The notes below the pieces were generated by a model. The model made no database searches. It was not told the origin of the DNA and was given only the letters and a program-made list of their open reading frames with translations. Of a DNA stretch of 64,000 bases, positions 47,203 through 58,300 are shown one piece after another; position 1 is the first letter of the stretch, and each line of letters starts with the position of its first letter. Origin of the DNA: Anthostomella pinea (Eukaryota > Ascomycota > Sordariomycetes > Xylariales > Xylariaceae); contig CAUWAG010000020.1 of assembly GCA_963556695.1 (NCBI GenBank), positions 3,844,001 through 3,908,000 of the forward strand, read 5' to 3'. The translations under genes were made by a program, and so were the position numbers.

Positions 47203-48534
47203 ATGCATGAAGACGACTGCCGGGACTGGACATCGCAGCTGTCGAACGAGCTCTTGCTTCAGATCTTTAAATGTGTCACGTCAACCGCCACATTTGCTCA
47301 ACGTATCCTTTGTTGCAGGAAATGGAGGACTCTGGCGACTTCGGTACTCTGCAGGCATGTCGCGGTCGGCACAAAGAGTTTCTCCAGATGGACCAGCACC
47401 GGCCCTCCATCCTCCGATGCCACAATCGAGACCTTCACCCTGTGTGTGACCGATGTCAGGGCCGAGGCTGCAAGGGAGCATCCCGCTACCACCATTGGGC
47501 AGCTACGACTTGACCTGGATCAGCTGCCATCTCGTCTTCGTGGCATGGTCCGATTGCGGAGCCTTTCAATACATACTCCAGCTCAGCTGCCTCGAGGACT
47601 CTGGATTCCTGAATTGTCAATGGCAGAAATCCTGCATCATGTTCCCCAAACTTGCTCGAGTCTCGAGGTCGATGTCCGAGACGTTCGGCCCCCATACCAC
47701 ATCGACAAGAGAAGAGTGAGACGCACCTTTGCGATTCCATTCGTCGACTCATACCGCAGCTACGGTTCCTCCGCCTCAGCTGGTCTTGCCTGTGCCCGGC
47801 AACTTTTAGGCACATGCTCGACCCATCCTCAACGGCTACAACAAATTTCACCCCTGTGGACGCTCCGAGACTCCGAGAATGTATCGTCAAACTGGGTGAG
47901 CCATCCTTTGGAGCAAGCGCCATTGTCAAGAGATTTGACGCTCCTTGCAACCCCGAGGTTCGCGTTTCCGGCGTCAAAGCCTTCACCGAATGCCTCCAAA
48001 CCTTGGTCCATTCAGGACGGGCGCCTCTGCTCCAGAAGCTGTGGATACTTGATGCCTTGCCGCAAGGGGTTCAATGGGCGTCATTCGGCGCCTTCGTGCG
48101 CCGCGATGTTCTTGCGAACAAGAGCCAGACACTTCCCTGGAAAAACATCGCCGCCCACAGCAGCAAATCCAAGAACAGCTTGCTCGTTCGCATGCCAACG
48201 GACGAAGGCGGAGAAGATCTGCTTACGGGTGCGCAGGACATGGAATCTCGTTGAGGCACATAGTTGGATTACAGCATCCAACGGAACAAGGCTGCCTGCT
48301 GTCATGATGGAGGACTATGAACTTTCCCCAAGGGACTGTACAATACAAATTAGGGAAGAATGGTCGGCTAACAACACCGTCTCAACACATCTATGGGTAG
48401 ATGAAAAAGAGACTGGCATGAGGCTGCTAGACGCAGAGACGGGATCCTTGCCGGAGGATCGTTTCGCAAACATCCGTGTACCGGACGGCTGGCATCGGGG
48501 CGCGAGTGGGATCAGCTTGTACAGGGTCCGGTAA
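47203..48534 (+). CDS. F-box protein (frame switches need two introns or indels)
   Basis: Starts with an F-box: QLSNELLLQIFKCV then ILCCRKWRTLATSVLCRHV (residues about 11-55). The open frame from 47203 to 48534 is continuous, but its middle is not the sensible one. Between about 47721 and 48228 the neighbouring frame carries leucine-rich, F-box-like sequence (LIPQLRFLRLSWSCLCP, AFTECLQTLVHS). A model with exons 47203-47673, 47721-48228 and 48275-48534 is in phase and gives 412 residues. The first intron then has poor splice sites (GTCCGA...GTGAG); the second (GTGCGC...TTACAG, 46 bp) is acceptable. F-box proteins present substrates to SCF ubiquitin ligases; the target is unknown. Alternatively the gene carries two compensating indels. 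Confidence 0.55.
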   Translation: MHEDDCRDWTSQLSNELLLQIFKCVTSTATFAQRILCCRKWRTLATSVLCRHVAVGTKSFSRWTSTGPPSSDATIETFTLCVTDVRAEAAREHPATTIGQLRLDLDQLPSRLRGMVRLRSLSIHTPAQLPRGLWIPELSMAEILHHVPQTCSSLEVDVRDVRPPYHIDKRRVRRTFAIPFVDSYRSYGSSASAGLACARQLLGTCSTHPQRLQQISPLWTLRDSENVSSNWVSHPLEQAPLSRDLTLLATPRFAFPASKPSPNASKPWSIQDGRLCSRSCGYLMPCRKGFNGRHSAPSCAAMFLRTRARHFPGKTSPPTAANPRTACSFACQRTKAEKICLRVRRTWNLVEAHSWITASNGTRLPAVMMEDYELSPRDCTIQIREEWSANNTVSTHLWVDEKETGMRLLDAETGSLPEDRFANIRVPDGWHRGASGISLYRVR

Positions 48535-48673
48535 AAGCTACTGTCTAGTATGTATCGTTCTATTCACCTACCATCTCTCAATCTGCTGGGTTGGGAACAT
48601 AAAGTCATGGCTATCAAGGATCCAACCATCCATCCGTTGATTCATAACCTTTCGGGACTAACATCACATGGGA

Positions 48674-48906
48674 AGACTCATGCTAGGCAAAGTTTCCAAA
48701 CAGCCACACTGCAAAGCTCGACGTTATAGCCCAGCCCCCTATTCCACCCACAACGGTACAGGATATATCTACGAGTTTAACAGAGCAATTTGGTAGCCGA
48801 GTTGGTACGGCCTAGCGGAATATTCTTACAAAGTATTCTTACAAGGTATCCTTAGGCACAGCGGTTCGATTCCCCTAGCGGCTGAAATCTCTTTTTTCTT
48901 TTCTTT
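48674..48906 (+). repeat. Candidate tRNA-derived SINE, copy b
   Basis: A box TAGCCGAGTTGG (48794-48805), B box GGTTCGATTCC (48863-48873), end CCTAGCGGCTG at 48884, then a T-rich run at 48890-48906. About 120 bp upstream of the A box also matches copy c (CAAAGTTT, CAGCCACA, GCAAAGC, TATAGCCCAGCC). The T-run resembles a Pol III terminator. Confidence 0.75.
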
Positions 48907-49791
48907 TTGGTCCTCCCCACCCGAAATCTCTCTCCCCTTTCTATTACGCCAAGCTTCGAAACATTACCTCGTTACCATTAATAGAGGTAATCTTGGCGAC
49001 TCACGTGCTTATCGAACCAGCACACCGAGCTCACCCAGGCGAGCGGGGGTTCTTCACATTCTTAGAGAAGGACGAAAGCGCACCCCAGAGCCTCGATGTG
49101 GATATCCAGAAGAGGATGTGACAGCAGAGTCGGGCATGAGCAATGATGACGGAGAAGATACTGTTCTCACCTTCACGGCTGACTCGTAGGCAGTCAGGAG
49201 CCATGGCCCAATTCCAATTACGTGCTGTATCTCTGTAAGGCAATGGTGCCCATGGGTGACTGAAATCATGGGTCGTGGCTTGGGCGTACGAACCCTGCTG
49301 CCCCAGCCCAGCCAGTCGTACCGCGTGCCCTGTCGTTCTATGGATAAGGCTGCACCACATTCTTGCATCCAACTGCGAGAAACTTGCATACATTAAAGCT
49401 GTTAGTGGTTGGGGGTTGGCAGTTGGTACGGTCAGAAGGGGCGCAGCGTGGATCTTATTCGTGCCCCCTTACCTGCGTTATGCTGTTACACTGCATCGGA
49501 ACCAGAGAAGTGCCGGCCGATATTCATATCTTGCTGCAACAATGTCATGCCAACCAACAGGCTGACAGAGATACCCTTACTGGGGACCCCGCCCCTCCGG
49601 CGTGTTGGTTGTTCAACAACACAGGTGCAGGGAACCATCGGGCATCGATATCGCGGCAAGTACGGTAAGCACACGGCAGATATTATATCAGAAGGGGCAC
49701 ATCCTGTCTCCAACAGTATAACTACCTGTCGTCCCTCGCCGCCTGCGCGCTTGAATACTTACTCCGTCTCAGTCTCTGGAGCCGGTACATT
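48907..49791. other. Intergenic, upstream of the GMC pseudogene
   Basis: No gene supported. The 143-codon frame at 49409-49840 overlaps the GMC start in another frame and has no family resemblance. Confidence 0.4.
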
Positions 49792-52047
49792 ATGGGGATA
49801 TACACAACGCTCCCCCAAGAGATTCAAGAAGTGGACGTGATTATTGCCGGAGGTGAGTGAACAAGGCGTTGTTTCCAACAACCCCCTGGCCAACATTATC
49901 ACCAGTACTGGCTAACTGATTCACTCTACCTTGTGGCAGGTGGCACAGCTGGTTGCATTGTCGCGTCAAGGCTCGCTGATGCGGATCCAGAGCTGTCAGT
50001 TCTCATCATAGAGAGCGGCCGCGACAACTACAATGTCCCCACTGTAGTCCACCTTGTACTTTGGCGTGGCAATCATGCGCCCGAGGAACCCCGAATATAC
50101 ATTCACAAGGCCGTCAAGGAAGAGCAGCTGGCAGGCCGAGAGTCCATGGTGCTAGTGGGCAACATGCTCGGGGGCAGCTCTTCCATGAATCTCATGGTAC
50201 GTAAGGAGACCCCTCGCTTTGGCTCACTGCCTAGATTCTGAACTTTTGCATCGAACGTGCTATGCGTTAGCTATTACCTGAGGCTTCTTGTTTTGGTTTC
50301 CTTGTTGTTCTGGGATCTCTAGAGTCGACAGTTTCACCTCGATATGCAGTATGTTGACATGCATCTAGATGTACACACGAGCTCAGCGGTGTGACTACGA
50401 TTCGTGGGGAGTAAAGGGCTGGAGTTCCGATGATCTGCATCCATACCTGCAAAAGGTAACAAGACCTCTTCAAAGACGTCCAGTCCTCGGGCACAACCGG
50501 ATACTAACGTCTGGCTTAGTTCCAGACCTATCACGGACACGGCAAAAGCGAGAACCATGGACACGAAGGACCCATTCATGTGTCTGGTGGGCCATTTCGC
50601 TCAACAGAGGCTGAGAGCGATTTCATTGCGGCCATGCAGCGAGTCGGATATCCCGAGGTTGAAAACTTGCAAGACTTCCAATCAGTTGGTGTTGCACCCA
50701 TACAGAAATACGTGTCTCCCGAAGGCCAGAGACAGGATGTCGCACACACGTATCTACACCCACGACTTCAGGACGGAAAACATGCGAATCTCCATGTTCT
50801 GGTTGAATCGCAGGTTGTTCGTGTGACCTTCGACGGCGACAAGAGGGCCTCAGGGGTCGAGTTTCGGCCCAATCCAGCAATGCAGTCAACTTCCGTTGAA
50901 GACCCCGTCGGAGCTGTGAAGGCTAGGAAGCTGGTCGTCATATCCTGTGGCACTCTCAGCACGCCGTCGGTCCTTGAGCGGTCTGGGGTGGGCAGTACAG
51001 AGGTTCTCCGAGAGGCTGGTGTCGCCGCGATCGCCCACCTGCCCGGGGTTGGCCATGACTACCAGGACCACAACATGAGCATGTATGCTTACAAGTTGGG
51101 CGTTGGTCCTGAGCTCACTTTCGATGCCATTCAATTTGGAAACACCAGCATTCCGGAGCTGATTGCTAAGAAGGATCAGATACTGGGATGGAATGGCATT
51201 GATGCCTCCTCCAAGATTCGACCAACTGAATCGGAGGTCGACGCTCTTGGGGCCGATTTCAGAAAAGCCTGGGACAGGGACTTCGGAAAGACACCCAGCA
51301 AACCGCTTGCCTCCATGATCTTCATCGCAGGGTAAGTTCATAGCCCCGAGGGCTGATATACGCTAACTCGGAGTGCAGTCTGCTAGCTGATCGGGCTTAT
51401 GGGAGTCAAGCCGCGCCTGGCAATACTTCTCTATTGGCATCTATACGACTTATCCATACTCTCGCGGAAGTGTGGTAAGTTAATCTAAGCAAGAAAGGAT
51501 CTGGGCTCGTGTGTTAACACTGGCAACCCAGCACATCACAGGCCCAGACGTGAATGATCCGCCTTGCTTCCGCACCGGGTTCCTCAGCGACGAGCACGGA
51601 CTGGACCTGAAGGCACAGGTCTGGGCTTATAAGAAGCAGCGTGAAATCGTGCGCAGGATGACACTACACCGTGGAGGGCTCACCTACAGGCTCCCGAAGT
51701 TCCCGCCTGGTTCTCCTGCATCTTATGACGTCGAGGTGGCCGATGGTGTTGCACCGGATGTGGTCGAAGATCTCGAGTACACTCCTAGCGACGATGCGAT
51801 CATCGAAGATTGGATTCGCCGCAATATGACGACGTCCTGGCACGGACTGGGGACGTGCAAGATGGCGCCGCGGGACGAGATGGGTGTGGTGGACGAGGCG
51901 CTCGGCGTATATGGAGTCTCCGGACTGAAAATTGCAGATTTGAGTATTGTGCCGGAGAACGTCTGTGCGAACACGATGAATACGGCTTTGATGATAGGAG
52001 AGAAGGCAGCCGATATCTTCATTCGAGAGTTGGGTCTGGCTCAGTAG
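49792..52047 (+). pseudogene. GMC oxidoreductase (alcohol-oxidase-like), one-base frameshift
   Basis: Six exons traced: 49792-49852, 49940-50196, 50369-50455, 50520-51331, 51379-51474 and 51532-52047. Introns are ordinary (one with ACTAAC branch site). Family marks: VDVIIAGG joined to GTAGCIVASRLADADP (FAD GxGxxG); NMLGGSSSMN; YTRAQRCDYDSWGVKGW; VVISCGTLSTPSVLERSGVG; and the C-terminal SWHGLGTCKMAP with ENVCANTMNTALMIGEKAAD. Exon 5 is one base short: after AAPG the homologous YFSIGIYTTYPYSRGSV can be read only by changing frame near 51420. The exon lengths confirm this, since the phase does not close. The enzyme would oxidise an alcohol with FAD and release hydrogen peroxide. No PTS1 signal is present (ends LAQ). 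As written the C-terminal active site is lost. Confidence 0.85.
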
Positions 52048-53075
52048 TTACATGTAGCTTTTATGTGGCGCTGTGTGGAGAGGGTCACAAGGGCTTCTCA
52101 TCACTCTTCAAGCAATAAGCAGACTGTAAGACGTCACAGCAAACACCGCTTAACTGCCCTCCAAATACGATGGCGACGGGTTGCTGGTGTTCGGTGGATG
52201 TTAGACGTTGGCATTGTCGTCGTGCTGGACTAACACATGAGTGCTGGTCCAAGACAAAACACCCACTGGGGAATAGAGGCGCACCATTTGAATACTCAAT
52301 AAGTTCACTCCCGCCAGATCCATCTCACGGATGTGGCCCTGGCAATAGCAAGCCGACGACGGTACTGTGGTGAGCCTTACCCCGAATGCTATCCCGGCCC
52401 ACGAAACGGGGGCCGGGATAAGATGCTACAGTCCTTCCTTAAGAACGGCGTTCCTTGCACACGCACAACCACCTTTTATGATGCTACATCGATCGCGCGA
52501 ATTGAATTAGACCTGCCTCGTAAATGTTGTGATTGGGCTGTTTTCAACATGTGTTAGAGATAGCCCAGGTTCACGGTTATGAGCCCGAACGGACGTGGCA
52601 GCAATGCGCAGCCTCGTTCCATACCTGCTGACGGTTGCCTTCCACTGGGTATTCTTCGAGTCATCCATCCAGATCATCTGCGACCAGCTGGAAGTCATCC
52701 TCTAACCACATTAGAATTGTGGTTGATAAGGAGAGACAGAGAGGAGGTGAATACCATGTCACGGGCGTGTCCAGACCCAAACCACTGGGCCACCGCGCCG
52801 ACCGTAGTGTCGGTACCTCGGCGAAAGGGTCAGAATCTGAATGTTGTGGTCATCCATGGATCTTGTTGGTCACTGGCAGGCAGGCGCCTATCAGGTTCAA
52901 GTAGTACCATACTGTTGGGCCCAGCTTGGCAGCGATCTCCTTGTCTCCCCCCTCTCGCTCTGGCTTCCGCTCCTTGCTCTTCCAAAGCCATTCATATTTT
53001 CCATTTACAACATCGATCATTACCAAAACCAGCGCCAGTAGTGAGGAGTGCTTTGCCCACCATCCTCTGCTCAAG
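52048..53075. other. Intergenic between GMC and P450 pseudogenes
   Basis: About 1 kb. A 303-codon frame overlaps the start of the P450 gene (52579-53490), but its first part has no family resemblance and its last part is a shadow of P450 exons. No separate gene called. Confidence 0.45.
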
Positions 53076-55087
53076 ATGGAGCTCCTCGGTGCTGCCATGC
53101 CGGCTCTTGTCTACCTCGGATATGTTATTGTCGCATCGGTATGGACCGTTGAACTTACCCGTTCATTGTATCGCTGCAGAATCACTAACGAACGCGTCCA
53201 AGGTGGTGCTGTTCGTCAGTTACCGCCTCACACTCCACCCCTTGAGTGCGTACCCGGGTCCCATTGCCGCCAAGTTGACCGACTTCTACAACCTCTACCA
53301 CGCGGCATCAATGGACGAACACGTGGCGATTTGGCGAAATCATCAAGCTTATGGTGAGTCAGGCCATCCAGAATACGAAGTCTGTCGTAACTACTACTTA
53401 CATAGCTTTACTTCAGGCCCCGTGATAAGGCATGGTCCTAATAAGCTGGTATTCAATTCACTCCGAGCATTGCAAGGTACGTACCTATGATACCATGTCT
53501 CGAAGATGAGAAGAGCTAACGAGACATGATAGTGAAGACATCTATTACAACGACAGAGTCACCAAATCCAACGCGTATCTCAACATCATGCAGGCACCCA
53601 ATGTACACAGTGTCTTTACTGTGATTGACAAGCAGCAACATCGTGCCAAACGTCGATTAATCGGACAGGCTCTCAATGAACACGGCATGCGGCTGTTCGA
53701 ACCTATCATCCTGGAACAGACGGACATTTTCATCGAGCAACTGTCTCGGTCCTGTACCAAAGGTGCGCCCATCTACATGTCGCCCCGGCTGCGATACCTC
53801 ACATTGGACATCGTGACCCTCCTGGCCTTTGGATATCCCCTGCACACTCAGACAGAACAGAAAAATCGATTCGTTTCTGACGGCATCGTGGCGGGGCAAC
53901 TATTTTCAAAACATGAAGCTGCAGTGCCCAGTCCTGACACAGCTTCGAATGACGGAGGCCCTACAGATACTTGGGCATATAAGAGAACGCAGAAAGCCAT
54001 ACAGAAGCGTGGTGAAGATGCTGATCGGGTCTCGCATGACTGAGGACAAGGACGCTAAACAGGACCTGTACTCCATGGTTGCAGATCAAATCAACACCGG
54101 AGGTCGCGAAAACATCCCAACGAGCGACTTATGGGCAGAAGCAATCTTTCTATTCGCAGCAGGGTCGTCATATTCTATGCATCATACATATGGTATCATC
54201 ATTGAAGTAGGCACAACAGTTGGCTGACCCGGGTTTGAACCATAGGTGGTGATACCACTGCTACGGTTACGGCGGCCCTGTTCTTTTACCTGTCAAGGGC
54301 CCCAGACTGCTACAGCAAGCTAGCTCGTGAAATCCGAACCACGTTCGACAGCAGAGATGAAATCCGCAGCGGCCCGAAACTGACAAGTTGCCGCTACCTC
54401 CGGGCTTGCATCGACGAAGCTTTGCGCATGTCTCCACCGGCACCCCGCACACCCTGGCGACAACAATCTGATACGGATGATGCTCCGCTCATTATAGACG
54501 GTCACGCGGGTAAGTGATGCTGCCCATGTGTCGGGTGTTTCTTCCCCCTTTCGTCCGAATCACGGTTGTGAAGTCCCCGGCCGAGTTTGTCTTCCAGGTG
54601 CTAGTTCCTGGCCCGTGGTTCGTAACCCCCTCCCGCTCAACCGCCCAGCTGTCCAGAAGAGCAAGAGCTGATTTCTTTCCAAAACCAAGTGCCCCGCGGA
54701 ACCCATATCGGCGTCAACGTCTACTCCATCCTCCACAATGACGAGTATTTCCCGGATCCCTTTGCCTACACGCCGGAGCGATGGTTGTCAGGCGTGTCTG
54801 AGGAACAGACGAAAATCATGCACGAAGCGTTCGTTCCGTTCTCAGCAGGGACCCGCATCTGGGCAGGCAAGGCGATGGCGTATTTGGAAACGAGTGTCCT
54901 CATTTCGAAGACTCTCTGGCACTTTGATTTTGAAAAAGCCCCGGGGAAGGTTGGTGAACTCGGCGCTGGAAGGAGTGGTGGCGCCTACGGCAGACACAGA
55001 CCGGGCGAGTTCCAGATTCACAATGTCATTTCCTCGACTCATGAGGGTCCCAACGTGGTATTCCACACAAGAGCTTCGGCTGCGTAA
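53076..55087 (+). pseudogene. Cytochrome P450, frameshifted and lacking the haem cysteine
   Basis: Exons traced: 53076-53138, 53203-53353, 53417-53476, 53538-54163, 54246-54509 and 54690-55087. Order of marks: N-terminal anchor (MPALVYLGYVIVAS); LHPLSAYPGPIAAKLTDFYN; the helix C region QHRAKRRLIGQALNEHGM; the I-helix FAAG joined to GDTTATVTAALFFYLSR; EALRMSPPAPRT (ExxR-type helix region); FPDPFAYTPERWL; and the haem loop FVPFSAGTRIWAGKAMAYLE. There are three defects. A run of four G at 53893-53896 shifts the frame by one. GGG at 54162-54164 before the donor appears to shift it again. The haem loop has Trp where the invariant Cys must be. Without that thiolate it cannot be a working monooxygenase. 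It resembles trichodiene-oxygenase-type (DIT/CYP58-like) P450s, with moderate certainty. Confidence 0.85.
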
Positions 55088-55657
55088 TAAATTGATGTCA
55101 TACGGTGTGTACCGTACACTTACGCCCAGTATCTGGCGTTTCTCTCTGTCCATAAATTGTGTGCACATGTGTATCCAAGACATCGAGATCATTGCAAGAT
55201 CGTTGCCGCTTACTGCTCAGTGCTAGGGAAGAACCGGAATCACGGCGAAAAATTGTCGACGTGGCAGAGGAACATTTTGTACACGGTGCTGAGGCTCGAA
55301 TCAGTAGTGAGTCTCAAGATGCATGATTATGCGACATAGCAGAGAGGCCAGAAGATGGATTGATTTGTCTTGGACACAGTCAAATAAACAGTTCCTTGTT
55401 GCAAAAAGGGGTAGTACAATCGATAAGGAGGCATTTTGGTATTGCATTTCGCTTGGCATATGTACTTAACACGTATGATGTCACTACTCACGAATTCAAA
55501 CCTGATTCAAATCAGACCATACGCGACTCCAGCTGTGAGTCGGCGAAGTCCTCACGAGGTATCTCCCGGGCAGCTTGTCAGGCCAAGTCCATTGGCAAGT
55601 CATGCACAGAACACTACAATACACGATCCTGGAGGCTTTACATATCCGGCGATCACG
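55088..55657. other. Intergenic, upstream of the phospholipase gene
   Basis: The open frame of the phospholipase continues through this region from 55436, but I regard it as 5' flank because the first plausible protein start is at 55658. No other feature. Confidence 0.4.
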
Positions 55658-58165
55658 ATGAGATTTTTCCAGAAATCTCAGGTCGATGGCGTGAGGCTCA
55701 CCTATAGGAGCGCCCAGCGGTTGCCGATCACCGCATGGGCACCCAGGCCACACCTTGCATCTCTTGCTAGTCGGCCAGCCTTGCAGCAAGGCCACTTCCC
55801 GTGTGGATTCATCAGTTCCGGCACCCAAAAACAGAAAACGAAGGCTGGTAAAGGTCCCCTTGCAGTCGCGCCAACGATTCTCGTTCTATGCGGCATACTC
55901 ATATACACGCTCATTCCAGGCGACGCGCAACGCCCAACCCGACTTACAGCAGAGACAAGGCAGCAGCCGGAACCTGCTCAGAACGACATTAAGGACGATG
56001 AGAAAGACCAGGACCAGGGGTCGGCGTGGACAGGCTTCGCTCAAGGATTTGAAGACTTCACAAACGTGACCAACATCGAGTGGTCGACACTGTCTGACCG
56101 TATCACCGACGTGATCCTGCCGGAGTGGTGGAAAGGAATCCCTAGGCAAATTCGGAAACTGCAGCGCGAGCTGTCCATGTCAGATGGATCACTAGCGGAT
56201 GAGATATGGCAGGAAGCTCACGACCCTTTCATCAACCCTGAAATCAGGTACTCCGCCAAAGTGCGCGTCTCGGAGGAGCTATGTGATGAGGAGAAGGAGT
56301 TCCTCGCGCGCCGGAAGAAAGTCGCGACGGCCGGTTTGGCCAAATACCTCGACCTGGACGAGGAGGAGGTCCACCCGGATGATGTTCCCACCATTGCTGT
56401 GTGTGGATCTGGCGGTGGACTTCGCGCCCTGGTTGCGGGAACAGGCTCACTTCTCGCAACTCAAGAGGATGGCTTATTCGACTGCGTCACCTATACATCG
56501 GGTGTCAGTGGATCGTGTTGGCTGCAGGCCCTCTACCATTCTTCCTTGACGAACGGTCGACTAGACCGTATCGTTGACCATATGAAGGCAAGAATAGGGG
56601 TTCACATTGCGTATCCTCCCGCCGCCTTCGCGTCGGTGACAACTTCTCCTACCAACAAATTACTTCTCAGCAGTATGGTCGAGAAGCTCAAAGGTGACCC
56701 CAATGCTAGTTTTGGACTAGTTGACGTCTATGGCATTCTGTTGGCAGCGAGACTCCTAGTACCGAAGGGTGAGCTTGGGGTGAACGACAGAGATTTCAAG
56801 CTGTCCAACCAACGAGAATTCATCAAATACGGACAACACCCAATGCCCATTTACACTGCGGTTAGGCACGAAATACCCGACATAAATAGTAAAGGAGTCC
56901 CCGATGACTCCCCTTCGGAACAAGCGAAAGCCATCGCAAAGCAAGAAGCGTGGTTTCAATGGTTCGAGATGACACCATACGAGTTCTTTTGCGAAGAGTT
57001 CAATGCAGGTATTCCGATCTGGGCTCTCGGGCGACGATTCAATGGCGGAGTAGACGTCGCCCCAGAAACCGGCTTTCACCTACCAGAAATTCGCATGCCC
57101 CTATTGATGGGCATCTTCGGGAGTGCTTTCTGTGCGACTCTAAGTCACTACTATCGCGAGGTCCGGCCCCTCGTGAGGAGCCTGACTGGCTTCAGCACGG
57201 TTGACGAGATGATCCATGGACGCAACGAAGATTTGGAGAAAGTTCACCCCATCGATCCGGCCTTGATACCCAACTTCACATATAACATGGAAGGCAAACT
57301 ACGCTTTACGACGCCTACTAAGATCTACGATAACGAGTACATACAACTGATGGATGCTGGCATGTCGAACAACTTGCCCATCTACCCCCTGCTCCGACCC
57401 GGCCGTGACGTCGATGTAGTCGTCGCATTCGATGCCTCAGCAGACATCAAAACGGACAACTGGCTATCCGTAGCAGATGGATACGCCCGCCAGCGTGGCA
57501 TCAAGGGCTGGCCTCTTGGCATAGGCTGGCCAAAAGGCGGCGAATCGGCCCAGAACATCGAGAAACAGCTAGACGCCGCACAAGTCGACTCTGCAGCCGA
57601 AGCGGAGGCCAAGCTCAGGCAAGCAAAGCAGCACCAAAAGGCGCAGCGAGCCACCGACCCGCCCGCGTCCTCGCAGGCCACAGCCGAGCAGAAGAAGACA
57701 AAGACCGAGCACGACATCTCGCACCCGGATGACTCGGAGCTGGGCTACTGCACAGTGTGGGTCGGCACGACAGAGGAGCGCTCAACACAACCCCCGCCGC
57801 CGTCCAAGGCGCTCACCAGCGACGACGACGCGTGGCAGCTGATGCAGCCCAGTGCCGGCATCGCCGTCGTGTACCTGCCCTTCGTGGCGAACCCCAAAGT
57901 CTCGGGCGTCGACCCGGCCGTTAGTGATTACATGTCGACATGGAATTTCGTATACACCCCCGAGCAGGTCGACAAGGTGGTCGCGCTCGCGCGCGCCAAC
58001 TACGATGAGGGGAGGTCGCAGATCCGCCGCACTGTGCGCGCTGTATATGAGCGCAAGAGGAAGATGCGCGAGGATCGCGAGGAGGCCGCGCGCTCGGAGA
58101 GTTATCGGAGGCTTGTGCGTCTGGGTATTGCTGGGAAGTTGGGCGAGGGCGACCATTTCAGTTGA
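55658..58165 (+). CDS. Mitochondrial-type cytosolic phospholipase A2-like protein (PLAc domain)
   Basis: Single exon of 835 residues from ATG 55658. The N terminus MRFFQKSQVDGVRLTYRSAQ is Arg/Ser-rich and amphipathic, like a mitochondrial presequence. A TM segment follows at about 75-92 (LAVAPTILVLCGILIYTLIPG). The PLAc (lysophospholipase/cPLA2) catalytic domain spans about 200-620: TIAVCGSGGGLRALVAGTGS (oxyanion loop), YTSGVSGSCWLQALYHS (Ser nucleophile in GxSGS) and LMDAGMSNNLPIYPLL with VVVAFDAS (catalytic Asp). The C terminus has a charged Ala/Lys/Gln-rich stretch and then NPKVSGVDPAVSDYMSTWNFVYTPEQVDKV. Enzymes of this fold cleave acyl chains from phospholipids. The frame is open further upstream (to 55436), so an earlier start cannot be excluded. 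Intact; its 3' flank has tandem repeats. Confidence 0.85.
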   Translation: MRFFQKSQVDGVRLTYRSAQRLPITAWAPRPHLASLASRPALQQGHFPCGFISSGTQKQKTKAGKGPLAVAPTILVLCGILIYTLIPGDAQRPTRLTAETRQQPEPAQNDIKDDEKDQDQGSAWTGFAQGFEDFTNVTNIEWSTLSDRITDVILPEWWKGIPRQIRKLQRELSMSDGSLADEIWQEAHDPFINPEIRYSAKVRVSEELCDEEKEFLARRKKVATAGLAKYLDLDEEEVHPDDVPTIAVCGSGGGLRALVAGTGSLLATQEDGLFDCVTYTSGVSGSCWLQALYHSSLTNGRLDRIVDHMKARIGVHIAYPPAAFASVTTSPTNKLLLSSMVEKLKGDPNASFGLVDVYGILLAARLLVPKGELGVNDRDFKLSNQREFIKYGQHPMPIYTAVRHEIPDINSKGVPDDSPSEQAKAIAKQEAWFQWFEMTPYEFFCEEFNAGIPIWALGRRFNGGVDVAPETGFHLPEIRMPLLMGIFGSAFCATLSHYYREVRPLVRSLTGFSTVDEMIHGRNEDLEKVHPIDPALIPNFTYNMEGKLRFTTPTKIYDNEYIQLMDAGMSNNLPIYPLLRPGRDVDVVVAFDASADIKTDNWLSVADGYARQRGIKGWPLGIGWPKGGESAQNIEKQLDAAQVDSAAEAEAKLRQAKQHQKAQRATDPPASSQATAEQKKTKTEHDISHPDDSELGYCTVWVGTTEERSTQPPPPSKALTSDDDAWQLMQPSAGIAVVYLPFVANPKVSGVDPAVSDYMSTWNFVYTPEQVDKVVALARANYDEGRSQIRRTVRAVYERKRKMREDREEAARSESYRRLVRLGIAGKLGEGDHFS

Positions 58166-58207
58166 GCGGGCATTCAGTTGAGCGGGCACCACTTCAGTTG
58201 AGCGGGC
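58157..58207 (+). repeat. Three spaced copies of a 15-bp unit over the stop codon
   Basis: TTCAGTTGAGCGGGC occurs at 58157-58171, 58173-58187 and 58193-58207. The first copy contains the phospholipase stop codon (TGA 58163-58165), so each unit carries the same Phe-Ser-stop sequence. Confidence 0.8.
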
Positions 58208-58300
58208 TCGTCTGAGAGGGGTTTTCGCTGCTACGCTTCTATGCTTCCCTTTCTCGCTGTTCTTCCTGTCGTTTGGAGTGTTTTTTGTAGTAGTTCCTCT

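Noticed and set aside
48781..48890. Possible CRISPR-like or other regularly spaced array
   Set aside because: The short repeats TATTCTTACAA and CCTAGCGG occur only two or three times inside the SINE-like unit; this is a eukaryotic genome and no array exists.
52579..53490. 303-codon plus-strand frame
   Set aside because: First half has no recognisable content and the second half overlaps P450 exons out of frame.
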